Assembly (NCBI RefSeq): GCF_016908015.1 | Contig: NZ_JAFBDB010000001.1 | Location: 620,001 to 684,000 of the forward strand | Reading direction: 5' to 3' | DNA: 64,000 nt | From: Clostridium pascui | Lineage (GTDB): Bacteria; Bacillota; Clostridia; Clostridiales; Clostridiaceae | Shown here: one piece after another, positions 27,990 through 35,689 of the stretch | Position numbering within the stretch: the first letter of the stretch is position 1 | Layout: every line of letters starts with the position of its first letter | Translations under genes and position numbers: made by a program | Notes under the pieces: model-generated | The model's input: the letters and a program-made list of their open reading frames with translations, nothing else | The model's database searches: none | What the model was told of the DNA's origin: nothing

Positions 27990-28385
27990 TTATTTTCTTT
28001 TTTCATCATATAGTTTATCTGGTATCTTATTTATTTTTTTAGGATAGACCTCGTAACTTAAGCTGTCATATCCGAACTTTTCTAAAACATCACTTAAATA
28101 GACAGTTCCTTCTTCCGAGTCACTATTACTTTTCACAAGCTTACTACTTCGTTCTTTATTATCCAAAGTCCAAGTTTTATCTTTAAATTCTTTTAACATT
28201 TCGTTATTTGCTGGAGTTTCTGCATAATATGGTGAATTATTAAGATAAATCCTATAATATACTCCATCCTCCTCTTTTACTTCGATAATATCATTTAGTT
28301 TAAGCTCTCCATTTTTTGTTGCAGGAGAAGTCCTGCATTTATTTACAAATTCAAATTCTATATTTCCACTCTTTACATTTTCCAT
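27990..28385 (-). CDS. Hypothetical protein
   Basis: 131 residues, with a strong GGAGGAGA site before the ATG. Mixed alpha/beta and acidic, with no cysteine cluster or membrane segment. The segment GVYYRIYLNNSPYYAETP suggests a beta hairpin. Not recognised. It leads the group that runs into the DUF5659-like and helicase genes. Confidence 0.5.
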   Translation of the reverse strand: MENVKSGNIEFEFVNKCRTSPATKNGELKLNDIIEVKEEDGVYYRIYLNNSPYYAETPANNEMLKEFKDKTWTLDNKERSSKLVKSNSDSEEGTVYLSDVLEKFGYDSLSYEVYPKKINKIPDKLYDEKRK

Positions 28386-28775
28386 AATATAATCTCCTCC
28401 ATTTTAATATTCTAAATTCAAGTTGAAACTTTTAAAAATAGCTATTGCAATACTTAATAAATTGTTGTAAAATAAATGTAATACAAATTAAGTTATTATA
28501 ATATTAATTATATAAACTTAATTTAACAATTGTTGTAAATTATAAGCACCACCTTTCGTAAAATGATATAGGAAAATAACAGGAAGAAGTACCAGTTCTT
28601 CCCATTAAAAATAGGTATAAAACGCCCTAGTAGCTTGTACAAATTTAAATATATAACATTTTTTTCTTTATGTCAAGTGTTTTTGCTTGGCTTGTTTGTG
28701 TTTGCATGAAATATTCCATTAAATAATTTTATCGTATTAAATTTCAATAGCTTTACACTTTTCTAAAAAATATTT
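28386..28775. other. Intergenic region with one hairpin
   Basis: No gene seen. A hairpin at 28580-28602 (arms GGAAGAA / TTCTTCC) could end the transcript of 28776 on the minus strand. The rest is AT-rich, and likely includes the promoter for the 27990 group. Confidence 0.4.
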
Positions 28776-29000
28776 TTATGCTGCATCTCTCCACCAATAT
28801 ATTCCGTCTTTTAACTCTAGTAACTGATCTTCAAACATTTCCCCAGTTAAAGCTATCCAATATTTCACATCCTCTATTGTTGCTATACTGCAACTATATA
28901 TAGCAGATTCTTTCTCCATTTCTATAATTTCTTCTAGTGTAGATACCCCATAACTTCCATCTAAAAATCCAACATTATACAAACGTTTTTTGTTTATCAT
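28776..29000 (-). CDS. Hypothetical small protein
   Basis: 74 residues, ribosome site AGGAGGATAAAAAT. It contains LYNVGFLDGSYGVSTLEEII and ends in DGIYWWRDAA. Not recognised. It forms a pair with the gene at 29013, 12 bases apart, behind the repressor gene. Confidence 0.5.
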   Translation of the reverse strand: MINKKRLYNVGFLDGSYGVSTLEEIIEMEKESAIYSCSIATIEDVKYWIALTGEMFEDQLLELKDGIYWWRDAA

Positions 29001-29012
29001 ATTTTTATCCTC

Positions 29013-29315
29013 CTATATTTCACTTATTTCAATTTTAAAATCTTGCTTTCTATTGGTAAATTCTAAAAAGGAATCATAATTCTTAAATAAGAAGTTGTCC
29101 ATATCTAATTCAAATGTTTCTTCATCTGAATTTCGAAGATAAATTTTATTATTTTCTACTTTAAAGGTAAAGTTACTGTCAAAATATATGTTAGTTTTAA
29201 CTGCTCCATCCATTGTAACGATTAATCCATCTTTTATGTTATCTAGCATAAAACAACATATATCAAGTTCCTTTACGTCTTTTGGTGTTACCTGCATTAA
29301 ATTAAAGTTCCCCAT
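29013..29315 (-). CDS. Hypothetical beta-rich protein
   Basis: 100 residues. Alternating hydrophobic and acidic strands (GLIVTMDGAVKTNIYFDSNF) suggest a small beta barrel or anti-repressor-like fold. No family is recognised. GGAGGGATG precedes the ATG. Confidence 0.5.
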   Translation of the reverse strand: MGNFNLMQVTPKDVKELDICCFMLDNIKDGLIVTMDGAVKTNIYFDSNFTFKVENNKIYLRNSDEETFELDMDNFLFKNYDSFLEFTNRKQDFKIEISEI

Positions 29316-29406
29316 TTTTACATCCCTCCATGTGTTTTATATTTATATCAAGAGGATTTTACTCCTCTTGTATTTTATCATTACTCATTAGTTTCTTAAC
29401 TATTTC

Positions 29407-30060
29407 CTATTCCTCTTTCCACATATTTTCAAGCTCACTTTGTCTTTCTTTTATTAATTTTATAATATTATTAATAAAATCATCTGTATCAAATCCTTGC
29501 TTATAACTAATTCTTACTGCTTTCAAAACTTCCATTAATATCTTTCTATTCACTCTTTCATCTGTAATTAAATCTACAAAAAATTTATAGTCTTTTAATA
29601 ATCTTTCTGCATCTATGTACCCTCCACTGGAATCATCTTCATCATAGTTTATCAGATAATATTCTATGGATTTTTTAATTTTTTGCAATAACTCTTTTTC
29701 TTGTATCTCAAAATCTAATACATCAATTGCGAATAAAGCTCCGTTATCTACGTATGTACTAGTTACTTTAATCTCTTCTCCTGTATTCTGATCAATTATT
29801 GTGTCCTCATATTCAATTTCCTCCATTTCATTTTTAATCTTGAGTTTCTGAATTTTAAGCTTATCAATTTCATTTAATTCTTTTTGAAAATATTCTTCAG
29901 CTATATTAAACATTTCTGAAAGTTTAGGTAAATATTTTTTAGGTATTTTCCCTTTTCCTTTGATCCATAAATTAATATTTTGCCTCGCTATACCTAATTC
30001 TTCTGCTAATTTAGTATGAGGCATGTTATATAAGGATAATATATATTCAAGACCTATCAT
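29407..30060 (-). CDS. XRE-family repressor with helical C-terminal domain
   Basis: 217 residues from the ATG at 30060, nine bases after GGAGG. Residues ~5-58 are a helix-turn-helix (HTKLAEELGIARQNINLWIK then GKGKIPKKYLPKLSEMF). The C-terminal ~150 residues are helical and acidic, without a LexA-type peptidase motif, so an SOS-type cleavage switch is unlikely. Its promoter contains two copies of an operator-like palindrome, which implies autoregulation. It is a good candidate for the element's lysogeny repressor. Confidence 0.8.
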   Translation of the reverse strand: MIGLEYILSLYNMPHTKLAEELGIARQNINLWIKGKGKIPKKYLPKLSEMFNIAEEYFQKELNEIDKLKIQKLKIKNEMEEIEYEDTIIDQNTGEEIKVTSTYVDNGALFAIDVLDFEIQEKELLQKIKKSIEYYLINYDEDDSSGGYIDAERLLKDYKFFVDLITDERVNRKILMEVLKAVRISYKQGFDTDDFINNIIKLIKERQSELENMWKEE

Positions 30061-30072
30061 TAACAATCACCT

Positions 30073-30127
30073 CCTTGTCACTGTCAAGTATAATATTATA
30101 TTACACCTTCTACTTGTCACTGTCAAG
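30073..30127 (-). promoter_or_regulatory. Repressor promoter with two identical operators
   Basis: The 15-mer CTTGTCACTGTCAAG, whose outer arms are inverted (CTTG...CAAG), occurs at 30074-30088 and 30113-30127, 39 bp apart. On the minus strand the distal copy supplies a -35 TTGACA; 17 bases later comes TAATAT (overlapping TATAAT). The proximal copy overlaps the transcription start and ribosome site. Confidence 0.75.
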
Positions 30128-30190
30128 TAAATTTATTGGATTATTTAACTTTAATATAACGCTTAAACTCATTCGAATTTTCAGTTGTAA

Positions 30191-30350
30191 CTTGTATTTG
30201 TATATTGGAAGCATTAAATGGAAATATGATACTAATACAACTCCGCAAAATTTAAGTAATAAATCAAGTAGAGGCGCTATAAAATATGATGAGTGCAAAC
30301 AGTTAGCTGAGATAATTGGATATAGAATTGAATGGATTAAAAAAGACTAA
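30191..30350 (+). pseudogene. Remnant of a Cro-like HTH protein
   Basis: The plus-strand frame ending at 30350 reads TTPQNLSNKSSRGAIKYDEC and then KQLAEIIGYRIEWIKKD. This is the second half of a short HTH regulator of the type that opposes a CI-like repressor. The expected first helices are not in frame upstream, so the N-terminus seems lost or shifted. Divergent position from the repressor gene fits an old cro gene. Confidence 0.5.
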
Positions 30351-30372
30351 GGAGTAATTCCTTAGTCTTAAT
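30338..30372 (-). terminator. Terminator between the Cro remnant and the 30368 gene
   Basis: Arms AAGACTAAGGA / TCCTTAGTCTT; the minus strand continues with TTTTTT. It can also stop plus-strand transcripts weakly. Confidence 0.8.
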
Positions 30373-30586
30373 TTATTTTATCAATATCAGTTATAGTCAC
30401 GAAAATATCTATTTCATTTTCTAGTACTTTTAAAATATTATAATTATATTCACATATTAGTATTTCATTTCCCTTGGTAATATGTATTTGGGTATACGGT
30501 ACAAATACCGCATTTAATATTCCAGTATTTTCTGTTTCCATTAAAATGTTATCTTGTTTACTATATTCAATAAATCGTATTTTCAT
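30368..30586 (-). CDS. Hypothetical small beta protein
   Basis: 72 residues, site AGGAGTTGTTAAG upstream. The pattern is beta-rich (MKIRFIEYSKQDNILMETEN, ITKGNEILICEYN). No membrane segment or cysteine cluster. Not recognised. It forms a monocistronic unit with its own terminator. Confidence 0.5.
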   Translation of the reverse strand: MKIRFIEYSKQDNILMETENTGILNAVFVPYTQIHITKGNEILICEYNYNILKVLENEIDIFVTITDIDKIN

Positions 30587-30726
30587 CTTAACAACTCCTC
30601 TATATTTTTATGATACTATTATACCATATTATGGAAAATATTTGCATTGTAAAATTTTTTCATCATACTTAATAAATTTATTTAATATAATTTTATATAC
30701 TAAGTATTTTCACGAGGTGATATATT

Positions 30727-31293
30727 ATTAAATTTGCTATATTTTTTATCATCATTATTATTCTGACTTTTATCATTTATTTATTGACTTATAATATGAA
30801 CAATCATAACGTCATTACTCCTAGAAATCTTTTTATTAGTGAACTAGCTATTATAAGAAATGCAATAATTAATATGGAATGGCGTGAATTTGAAATTTTT
30901 TCTGCTAAATTATTTGCTTTTACTGGAGATTATACATATGAAGTTACCCCTAAAACTAATGATGAAGGAAAAGATGTTATCTTAAAGAAAAAAGGTGAAG
31001 TAGTATATTTAGAATGTAAGCATCATAGCAATAATAAAATCGGAAGAGAAGTTGCACAGAAACTTTGTGGCGCTATGATAGCAGATAATATTTCACTAGG
31101 TATAATAGTTACTCTAAATGGAGCTAATAATAAATGTCTAGAATATCTCTCCAAATTAGAAAAAAGCAAAATTGTCTCAATTTCTATAAGAGTAGTTAAT
31201 CTAGATGATCTAATTTTGAAATGTTTAACTTTAAATGCTCATACTGTATTCGAAATGGCTGGTATACCTGATAAATATGTCAATGTAAGTTAA
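30727..31293 (+). CDS. Membrane-anchored Mrr-type restriction endonuclease
   Basis: About 188 residues if translation begins at the ATT at 30727, six bases after GAGGTGA; otherwise TTG at 30784 gives 169. The extended N-terminus is a hydrophobic helix (FAIFFIIIIILTFIIYLLTY). Residues beyond are an Mrr-like PD-(D/E)xK nuclease: WREFEIFSAKLFAFTGDY, then NDEGKDVILKKKGEVVYLEC with Asp and Glu-Cys-Lys catalytic residues, then GREVAQKLCGAM. Enzymes of this type cut foreign, often modified, DNA. It is plus-strand cargo between the repressor and the 2TM cassette. Confidence 0.75.
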   Translation: MKFAIFFIIIIILTFIIYLLTYNMNNHNVITPRNLFISELAIIRNAIINMEWREFEIFSAKLFAFTGDYTYEVTPKTNDEGKDVILKKKGEVVYLECKHHSNNKIGREVAQKLCGAMIADNISLGIIVTLNGANNKCLEYLSKLEKSKIVSISIRVVNLDDLILKCLTLNAHTVFEMAGIPDKYVNVS

Positions 31294-31344
31294 TAATTAC
31301 CGCTTCACAATAGCAAGCTGTAAAATTATTCAAATTCTATAGCG

Positions 31345-31420
31345 ATATTACTATTTATAATATTATAAATTACAAAAAAGAAAAAAGGTAGAGGACTAAA
31401 TATTATCCCTCTACCCTTAT
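31345..31420. repeat. 76-bp dispersed repeat, copy 1 (contains a terminator)
   Basis: About 70 of 76 positions match 33775-33850. It includes the hairpin GTAGAGG ... CCTCTAC and T-rich DNA that terminates the minus-strand gene at 31447. Confidence 0.75.
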
Positions 31421-31446
31421 TTTAATATATATACAAAATACAAACT

Positions 31447-32127
31447 TTACATCCCCATAAATCCTTCTATTAGTTTTACACATTTAATACCACGTTCATT
31501 TATTAAATATCCATCGCCCCAAAATCCTTTAATTAAGAATCCATCTGCAACTAGAGTATTAATACAAATATCAGTAACCTCTTTTGATAAATTCTCTAAA
31601 GGTAAATCTTCATCTAAATAATCCAATTTATTATTATCATTTAGTTCTAAATGCTTTTCATAAACTTTTTCAAGTAATAAGATATGTTCAATTGTATAAT
31701 TTGCTATTCGATCTATTATGTACTCTTTATAAAAATCCCCTGAGAATTCTATAGTTGAGTAATTTATTAATATATTGGCATAATACTTTAATTTTTCTTC
31801 TCTATAGTCTGACTTTGCCTTATCTAAAACATCAAATACTATTCTTGCGAATTCTTCTTTTTTAATAAAATCATAGTCAATTTTATTTATATCAACTTTT
31901 TTTATTTTGTCTTGAACATCTTCCAATAATCTATTTAGTCTATCTTCTTCTATTTTAATTAATCTATTATGTCTTAAAACACTAAAAGCTGCTATAGCCG
32001 GAAACTTTGCCTTCATATACTCAATAAAAACTATTTTTAAGTCTTTATAGATATTATTATACAACTCAACATCTGGTACAGAATCATATAAGCCTTGTAC
32101 ATTATTTTTTATTAACTTTTCATCCAT
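31447..32127 (-). CDS. Helical protein, partner of the 2TM protein (candidate defence cassette)
   Basis: 226 residues. The first ~165 residues are long helices (FARIVFDVLDKAKSDYREEK, LKYYANILINYSTIEFSG). The last ~50 residues look like a winged helix ending in DGYLINERGIKCVKLIEGF. The 'K-x-x-Y-A-x-I-L-I-N-Y-S' motif occurs in several phage and defence-associated helical proteins. The gene lies 46 bases downstream of the 2TM gene at 32174 and before a terminator, so the two form a bicistron. Function unknown. Confidence 0.5.
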   Translation of the reverse strand: MDEKLIKNNVQGLYDSVPDVELYNNIYKDLKIVFIEYMKAKFPAIAAFSVLRHNRLIKIEEDRLNRLLEDVQDKIKKVDINKIDYDFIKKEEFARIVFDVLDKAKSDYREEKLKYYANILINYSTIEFSGDFYKEYIIDRIANYTIEHILLLEKVYEKHLELNDNNKLDYLDEDLPLENLSKEVTDICINTLVADGFLIKGFWGDGYLINERGIKCVKLIEGFMGM

Positions 32128-32173
32128 TCGCTTCTCACATCCACTAAAAATTACTTAATATATTACTTCTAAT

Positions 32174-32842
32174 TTACTCTTTTCTCATTTTTCTAATTAA
32201 CTTACTAATAATGCCTTTTCTTACTATTGAAGTAGCTGCAATTTCAGCCATAACTGGTAATACAGTATTCTTTATAGTGTTTGCACTATCTATATGTTGC
32301 TTAATTTGTTCAATTGTTTTTTCTCTATTGACTTCTTTTTCCTGTATAGCCTTATTTTCATTCATTTCTTTTTCAAGCTCCTCAATAACTTTTAAAGAAA
32401 TATTTAACATAACATCTCTAGGCTTATATTTATTTAAATCTTTTCCCAATGCAAATATTGCATATAAATATACACCTAATAATACAAATATACTAATTAC
32501 TATTCCTGACGTTTTAAAGTTATTTTCCATCTCCACTATCTTTATTATTTGTTGGATAATGGAGGAAAATATTCCACCTGCTATGGCTATAATAAATGCT
32601 ATACTATAACTAAATCCAGCTCCACTATGTTTACCTAAACTACGTTCTAGCCTAATTTTTTCTACACTTAAATTTATTTCTTTATTTTTAATCTTTTCCT
32701 TATAATACTCTCTAATATCGTTATATATTTTTTCAATATCATTATACTCTTTTAAACTTACTTCATTAGTATATGAAGTAAATTCATTTTTTAATTTTTC
32801 ATAATAGTTTTCTATATTATTTTTAGATCTTTTATTAGTCAT
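32174..32842 (-). CDS. Two-TM membrane protein, paralogue of the 19960 gene
   Basis: 222 residues, with GGAGGAGGAT upstream of the ATG. Helical N-terminus with YNDIREYYKEKIKNKEINLS, two membrane helices (~76-97 and ~108-132), then NISLKVIEELEKEMNENK and a basic C-terminus (KGIISKLIRKMRKE). The plan and several motifs match the protein at 19960-20589. It is coupled to the helical gene at 31447. The pair resembles membrane-effector exclusion systems, which is an inference from topology and context only. Confidence 0.6.
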   Translation of the reverse strand: MTNKRSKNNIENYYEKLKNEFTSYTNEVSLKEYNDIEKIYNDIREYYKEKIKNKEINLSVEKIRLERSLGKHSGAGFSYSIAFIIAIAGGIFSSIIQQIIKIVEMENNFKTSGIVISIFVLLGVYLYAIFALGKDLNKYKPRDVMLNISLKVIEELEKEMNENKAIQEKEVNREKTIEQIKQHIDSANTIKNTVLPVMAEIAATSIVRKGIISKLIRKMRKE

Positions 32843-33063
32843 AAGATAATCCTCCTCCTTTTGTAACTAAATATTCTACAAATTAGAACAGATTCCTCTA
32901 ATAAGTATTGTATTATTTCATTTTTATAAGGAGTTACTATATTTAAACTAAAAAAGACAGGAGGACTGTTTTAATCCTGCTGCCTTTAATTCATGTACTA
33001 ATTATAAATATCTTCAACTTTTTATTTGTAATGTTTTGGCGATTGATTTATTTATAAATAGTA

Positions 33064-33432
33064 TTATTCTCGTTTTATGAGACCATCTATATTGTATTTA
33101 TTAATAGTATGTATACCTATAACATTGCTCATAGGTACAAATAAAAAACCATCCGCCATATATTGATCAACTAAATAAAATGCAATTCCATATTCGGTAA
33201 CTTTTAATATCTCTATTGCATCAACTATCTCAAAATAACCACATAATTCTAGGGTATCGATAATAGAAGGTTTTTCTTTTAATTCTATTCTATAAAAGCA
33301 ATTTCTATCTTCTTCATATTTATTGTTTATCATATCCATAGAAGCAATACCAATCTTCTTAAAATACTCAATTGTTTCCTCTTTATCACCATCTCTAGTA
33401 AAGAATAATCTACCTTTTAATGTTACACTCAT
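33064..33432 (-). CDS. Hypothetical protein
   Basis: 122 residues, site AAAGAGGGAT upstream. Mixed alpha/beta; includes FFTRDGDKEETIEYFKKIG and a hydrophobic strand GIAFYLVDQYMADGFLFVPM. No membrane helix is obvious and no family is recognised. It lies between the 2TM cassette and the second 76-bp repeat. Confidence 0.5.
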   Translation of the reverse strand: MSVTLKGRLFFTRDGDKEETIEYFKKIGIASMDMINNKYEEDRNCFYRIELKEKPSIIDTLELCGYFEIVDAIEILKVTEYGIAFYLVDQYMADGFLFVPMSNVIGIHTINKYNIDGLIKRE

Positions 33433-33499
33433 ATTAATCCCTCTTTCTAAAACTTTAAACTCTTTATTTTTATATTTAAAATTGTTGTACTTATTTTAA

Positions 33500-33690
33500 C
33501 ATTATCTATTTGTATTTGTAACCTATACTTAATTGTTCTGCTAAATTAGCTTGTGTTTTGGCACATTGGAATTATTCAAATCTGCCAAATTTTCATTTTT
33601 AGCATATTGATTACCTCTATCGCCTCCGTTTTTATTCTATAAATTCTTTCTAATTCTTTTTTAATATAAGCGTTTTAAGAAGTTTAAAAT
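33500..33690 (-). pseudogene. Decayed ParB-like/phage regulator fragment
   Basis: Across two minus-strand frames one reads YIKKELERIYRIK, then NGGDRGNQYAKNENLADL, then a shift to KTQANLAEQLSIG. This G-G-D-R-G-N-Q...LAEQLxI pattern is the hinge of ParB-type or adenine-methylase-linked phage proteins, where it precedes an HTH. Stops and a frameshift show that it is broken. Confidence 0.5.
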
Positions 33691-33774
33691 GGAAGTATAT
33701 CTAGAACTACCTCTTTCGGTTTATAGATCGAAATTAAGGCTGTAAACTGCATAAAACTATGCAAAATTGATAAC

Positions 33775-33850
33775 ATATTACTATTTAGAATATTATAAAT
33801 TACAAAAAAGAAAAAAAGTACAGGAATAAATATTATTCCTCTACCTTTTT
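33775..33850. repeat. 76-bp dispersed repeat, copy 2 (contains a terminator)
   Basis: Partner of 31345-31420. It carries the same hairpin and T-rich tail downstream of the cREC gene at 33928. The two copies flank the 2TM cassette, the 33064 gene and the ParB-like remnant. Confidence 0.75.
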
Positions 33851-33927
33851 ATTTCCTGCCGACTTTTAGTTTGACTTTCTAATCTTTGTTTTAAAACATA
33901 GAAATTTATCAACTCAGTAATAAAATT

Positions 33928-34290
33928 TTATTCTTGAGAATACTTATTTTTAGCAAATGGATAATTATAAATTTCTATGTCAGCATCTATAAAACCTCTT
34001 CTCTGTGCCCCTAGTAGTGTTTCTATCATATTTGATCGTCCAACTGGATTATCTGTGTGAACATATATTCTATCTGCTCTTAATCCGTTTTCACATATAT
34101 ATTTAACCAAATCATATCCTGTAGGTAAAAGTTTTCCTTTTTCATCATTTCCTAAATCGTGGTCTAGTGAAAGAATATTTATCTCAAAGTTTTTAAGATA
34201 ATATATAGCATCTTCTACGGTTCTAGCAATTACAAAACATTCTGGACAATCTCTTAAATCATCTAAATAAAGACTTGTTTTTTCTTTCAT
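33928..34290 (-). CDS. Cyclic-phosphate-processing receiver (cREC) domain protein
   Basis: 120 residues. The receiver-like fold shows SLYLDDLRDCPE at the start (acidic pair), a central INILSLDHDLG with the D-H-D motif, TGYDLVKYICENGLRADRIY and VHTDNPVGRSNM. This matches the cREC family (LDD-x-R-x-x-P ... LDHDLG), which by genome context is linked to processing of nucleotide cyclic phosphates or RNA ends in phages and defence islands. It overlaps the upstream gene by 32 bases. Confidence 0.75.
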   Translation of the reverse strand: MKEKTSLYLDDLRDCPECFVIARTVEDAIYYLKNFEINILSLDHDLGNDEKGKLLPTGYDLVKYICENGLRADRIYVHTDNPVGRSNMIETLLGAQRRGFIDADIEIYNYPFAKNKYSQE

Positions 34291-34516
34291 ATATGTATTT
34301 TAATCCTTTATACTTGACATCTAATTCTTTTAACAATAACCCTAATTGCATTATTGATGTATAATCCCGTCCCCCATTATTAATATCTGTAATATAGGCA
34401 TCTAATAAAATTTCTTCATCACTAAAATTATCCTCTATATCTTTTAAAACTCTTTTACACATGCCCTCACAACTATCTATATAAGTATTTGAGGATATCG
34501 ATTTAAATTGATCCAT
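34259..34516 (-). CDS. Hypothetical protein upstream of the cREC gene
   Basis: 85 residues, acidic N-terminal half with two cysteines (SCEGMCKRVLKDIEDN), then a helical tail (LLLKELDVKYKGLKYIYERK). It overlaps the cREC gene by 32 bases, which implies coupled translation and a shared role. No family is recognised. Confidence 0.5.
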   Translation of the reverse strand: MDQFKSISSNTYIDSCEGMCKRVLKDIEDNFSDEEILLDAYITDINNGGRDYTSIMQLGLLLKELDVKYKGLKYIYERKNKSLFR

Positions 34517-34571
34517 CTCTATTCCTACTTCCTTTCAATCCTTAAAATTATATCATATTTAATACTGACTA

Positions 34572-34820
34572 TTATTCACTTAAAGCTTTATCTATTTTAG
34601 ATTTTAATCTTTTCAAACAATCTTCACATAATGTTATTTCCATTTCAGTCATTTTAAAATAAATTATATATGTGGTATCATAATTAGCTACAAAATCATC
34701 ATCTTCATCACTAAATCGAGTTATGTTTTCGCAACTGTCACAACATCCAGTATCTTCAACCTTTCCTTTAGTTACTTTTATATTATAAACTTCTTTTACC
34801 TTCTCAGCTTTTTTAATCAT
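34572..34820 (-). CDS. Small zinc-binding protein
   Basis: 82 residues. Paired cysteines in GCCDSC and CEDC are spaced like a split zinc ribbon, with a beta segment (YDTTYIIYFKMTEMEITL) between. Site GGAGAGTTACCC upstream. Similar short treble-clef-like proteins occur in phage early regions. Function unknown. Confidence 0.55.
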   Translation of the reverse strand: MIKKAEKVKEVYNIKVTKGKVEDTGCCDSCENITRFSDEDDDFVANYDTTYIIYFKMTEMEITLCEDCLKRLKSKIDKALSE

Positions 34821-35113
34821 TGGGTAACTCTCCTTCTTTGTAACTACCTGTTTAACTTTAAATTTATATTTATAATAAATTATACTATATTTTTTTATTT
34901 TAAACTTGACTTACGAGACTAAGTTTATAATAAAAAATAGTCTTTAAAAATATATAAACAAGACGAAAGCTATACTTCCTAATATAATATATTATATTAT
35001 TCCTAGATTTTTTCTTTTGTAGATTAGCTTATTATCTGACTTGTACGGTATTTTCAGTGTACTGGGTACTAGATTATATTCTAGTAGTTACTTGAGGAAA
35101 ATAAACAGTATAT
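34821..35113. other. AT-rich intergenic region
   Basis: No gene seen. It includes several AT palindromes (for example near 34985-35000) and probably the promoter for the 34572-33928 genes. Confidence 0.35.
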
Positions 35114-35689
35114 TTAAAAGTATAGTATTTTCTCTTTAAGCTGCTTCAAGCTATAATCCAATATCTTAATGGAAAAGTTATATCCTTTGGCTTCGTAGCT
35201 ATTTGTTGAGGATATAATAATTACTTCAGGGAATGTATTATATTCTCTTTGAAATAGTTCCGTATCATATAATTTTTGATATTTACTTAAATCTGTCTTA
35301 TGCTGCATATCAACTTCCACAAAAACCATTTTTCCCTTGTTGTTATATTTGAATATGAGAAAAGCATCAGGTCTACATATATTCTCTATTTTGTATTCCT
35401 TAGTAAATTCTAATATCTCTGATCCAGCTCTTATTAGTTCTGAATAAAAATTTAGTAATATAATACTATGACTAGAAGGTTTTCTCTTTATAAAATAAAC
35501 TCTTTGATTAGTTGCCCAATCATTTTCGTATTTTAAAACATCTTTATCTGCTAGTTTCTTTAATCTCTTCCTAGCTAAATCCTTGCCATATTTAGCATTA
35601 TTAAAAAACAACTTAGCACATTGATTAATTGTAAGTCCATCAAAAGTATTAATAAACTGAATAATATTATTATCTCTATCTGTCATCAT
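35114..35689 (-). CDS. Replication-relaxation family protein
   Basis: 191 residues. The N-terminal winged helix (TDRDNNIIQFINTFDGLTIN, QCAKLFF) is followed by a nuclease-like alpha/beta domain with RPDAFLIFKYNNKGKMVFVE and VDMQHKTDLSKYQKL. This is the replication-relaxation plan common on Gram-positive plasmids, ICEs and phage-plasmids. It starts just inside the end of the FtsK-like gene (4-base overlap), so the two are co-translated. Confidence 0.8.
   Translation of the reverse strand: MMTDRDNNIIQFINTFDGLTINQCAKLFFNNAKYGKDLARKRLKKLADKDVLKYENDWATNQRVYFIKRKPSSHSIILLNFYSELIRAGSEILEFTKEYKIENICRPDAFLIFKYNNKGKMVFVEVDMQHKTDLSKYQKLYDTELFQREYNTFPEVIIISSTNSYEAKGYNFSIKILDYSLKQLKEKILYF

Noticed and set aside
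30110..30298. 62-codon minus-strand frame opposite the Cro remnant
   Set aside because: Overlaps the operator region, no ribosome site, antisense to an HTH-like sequence.
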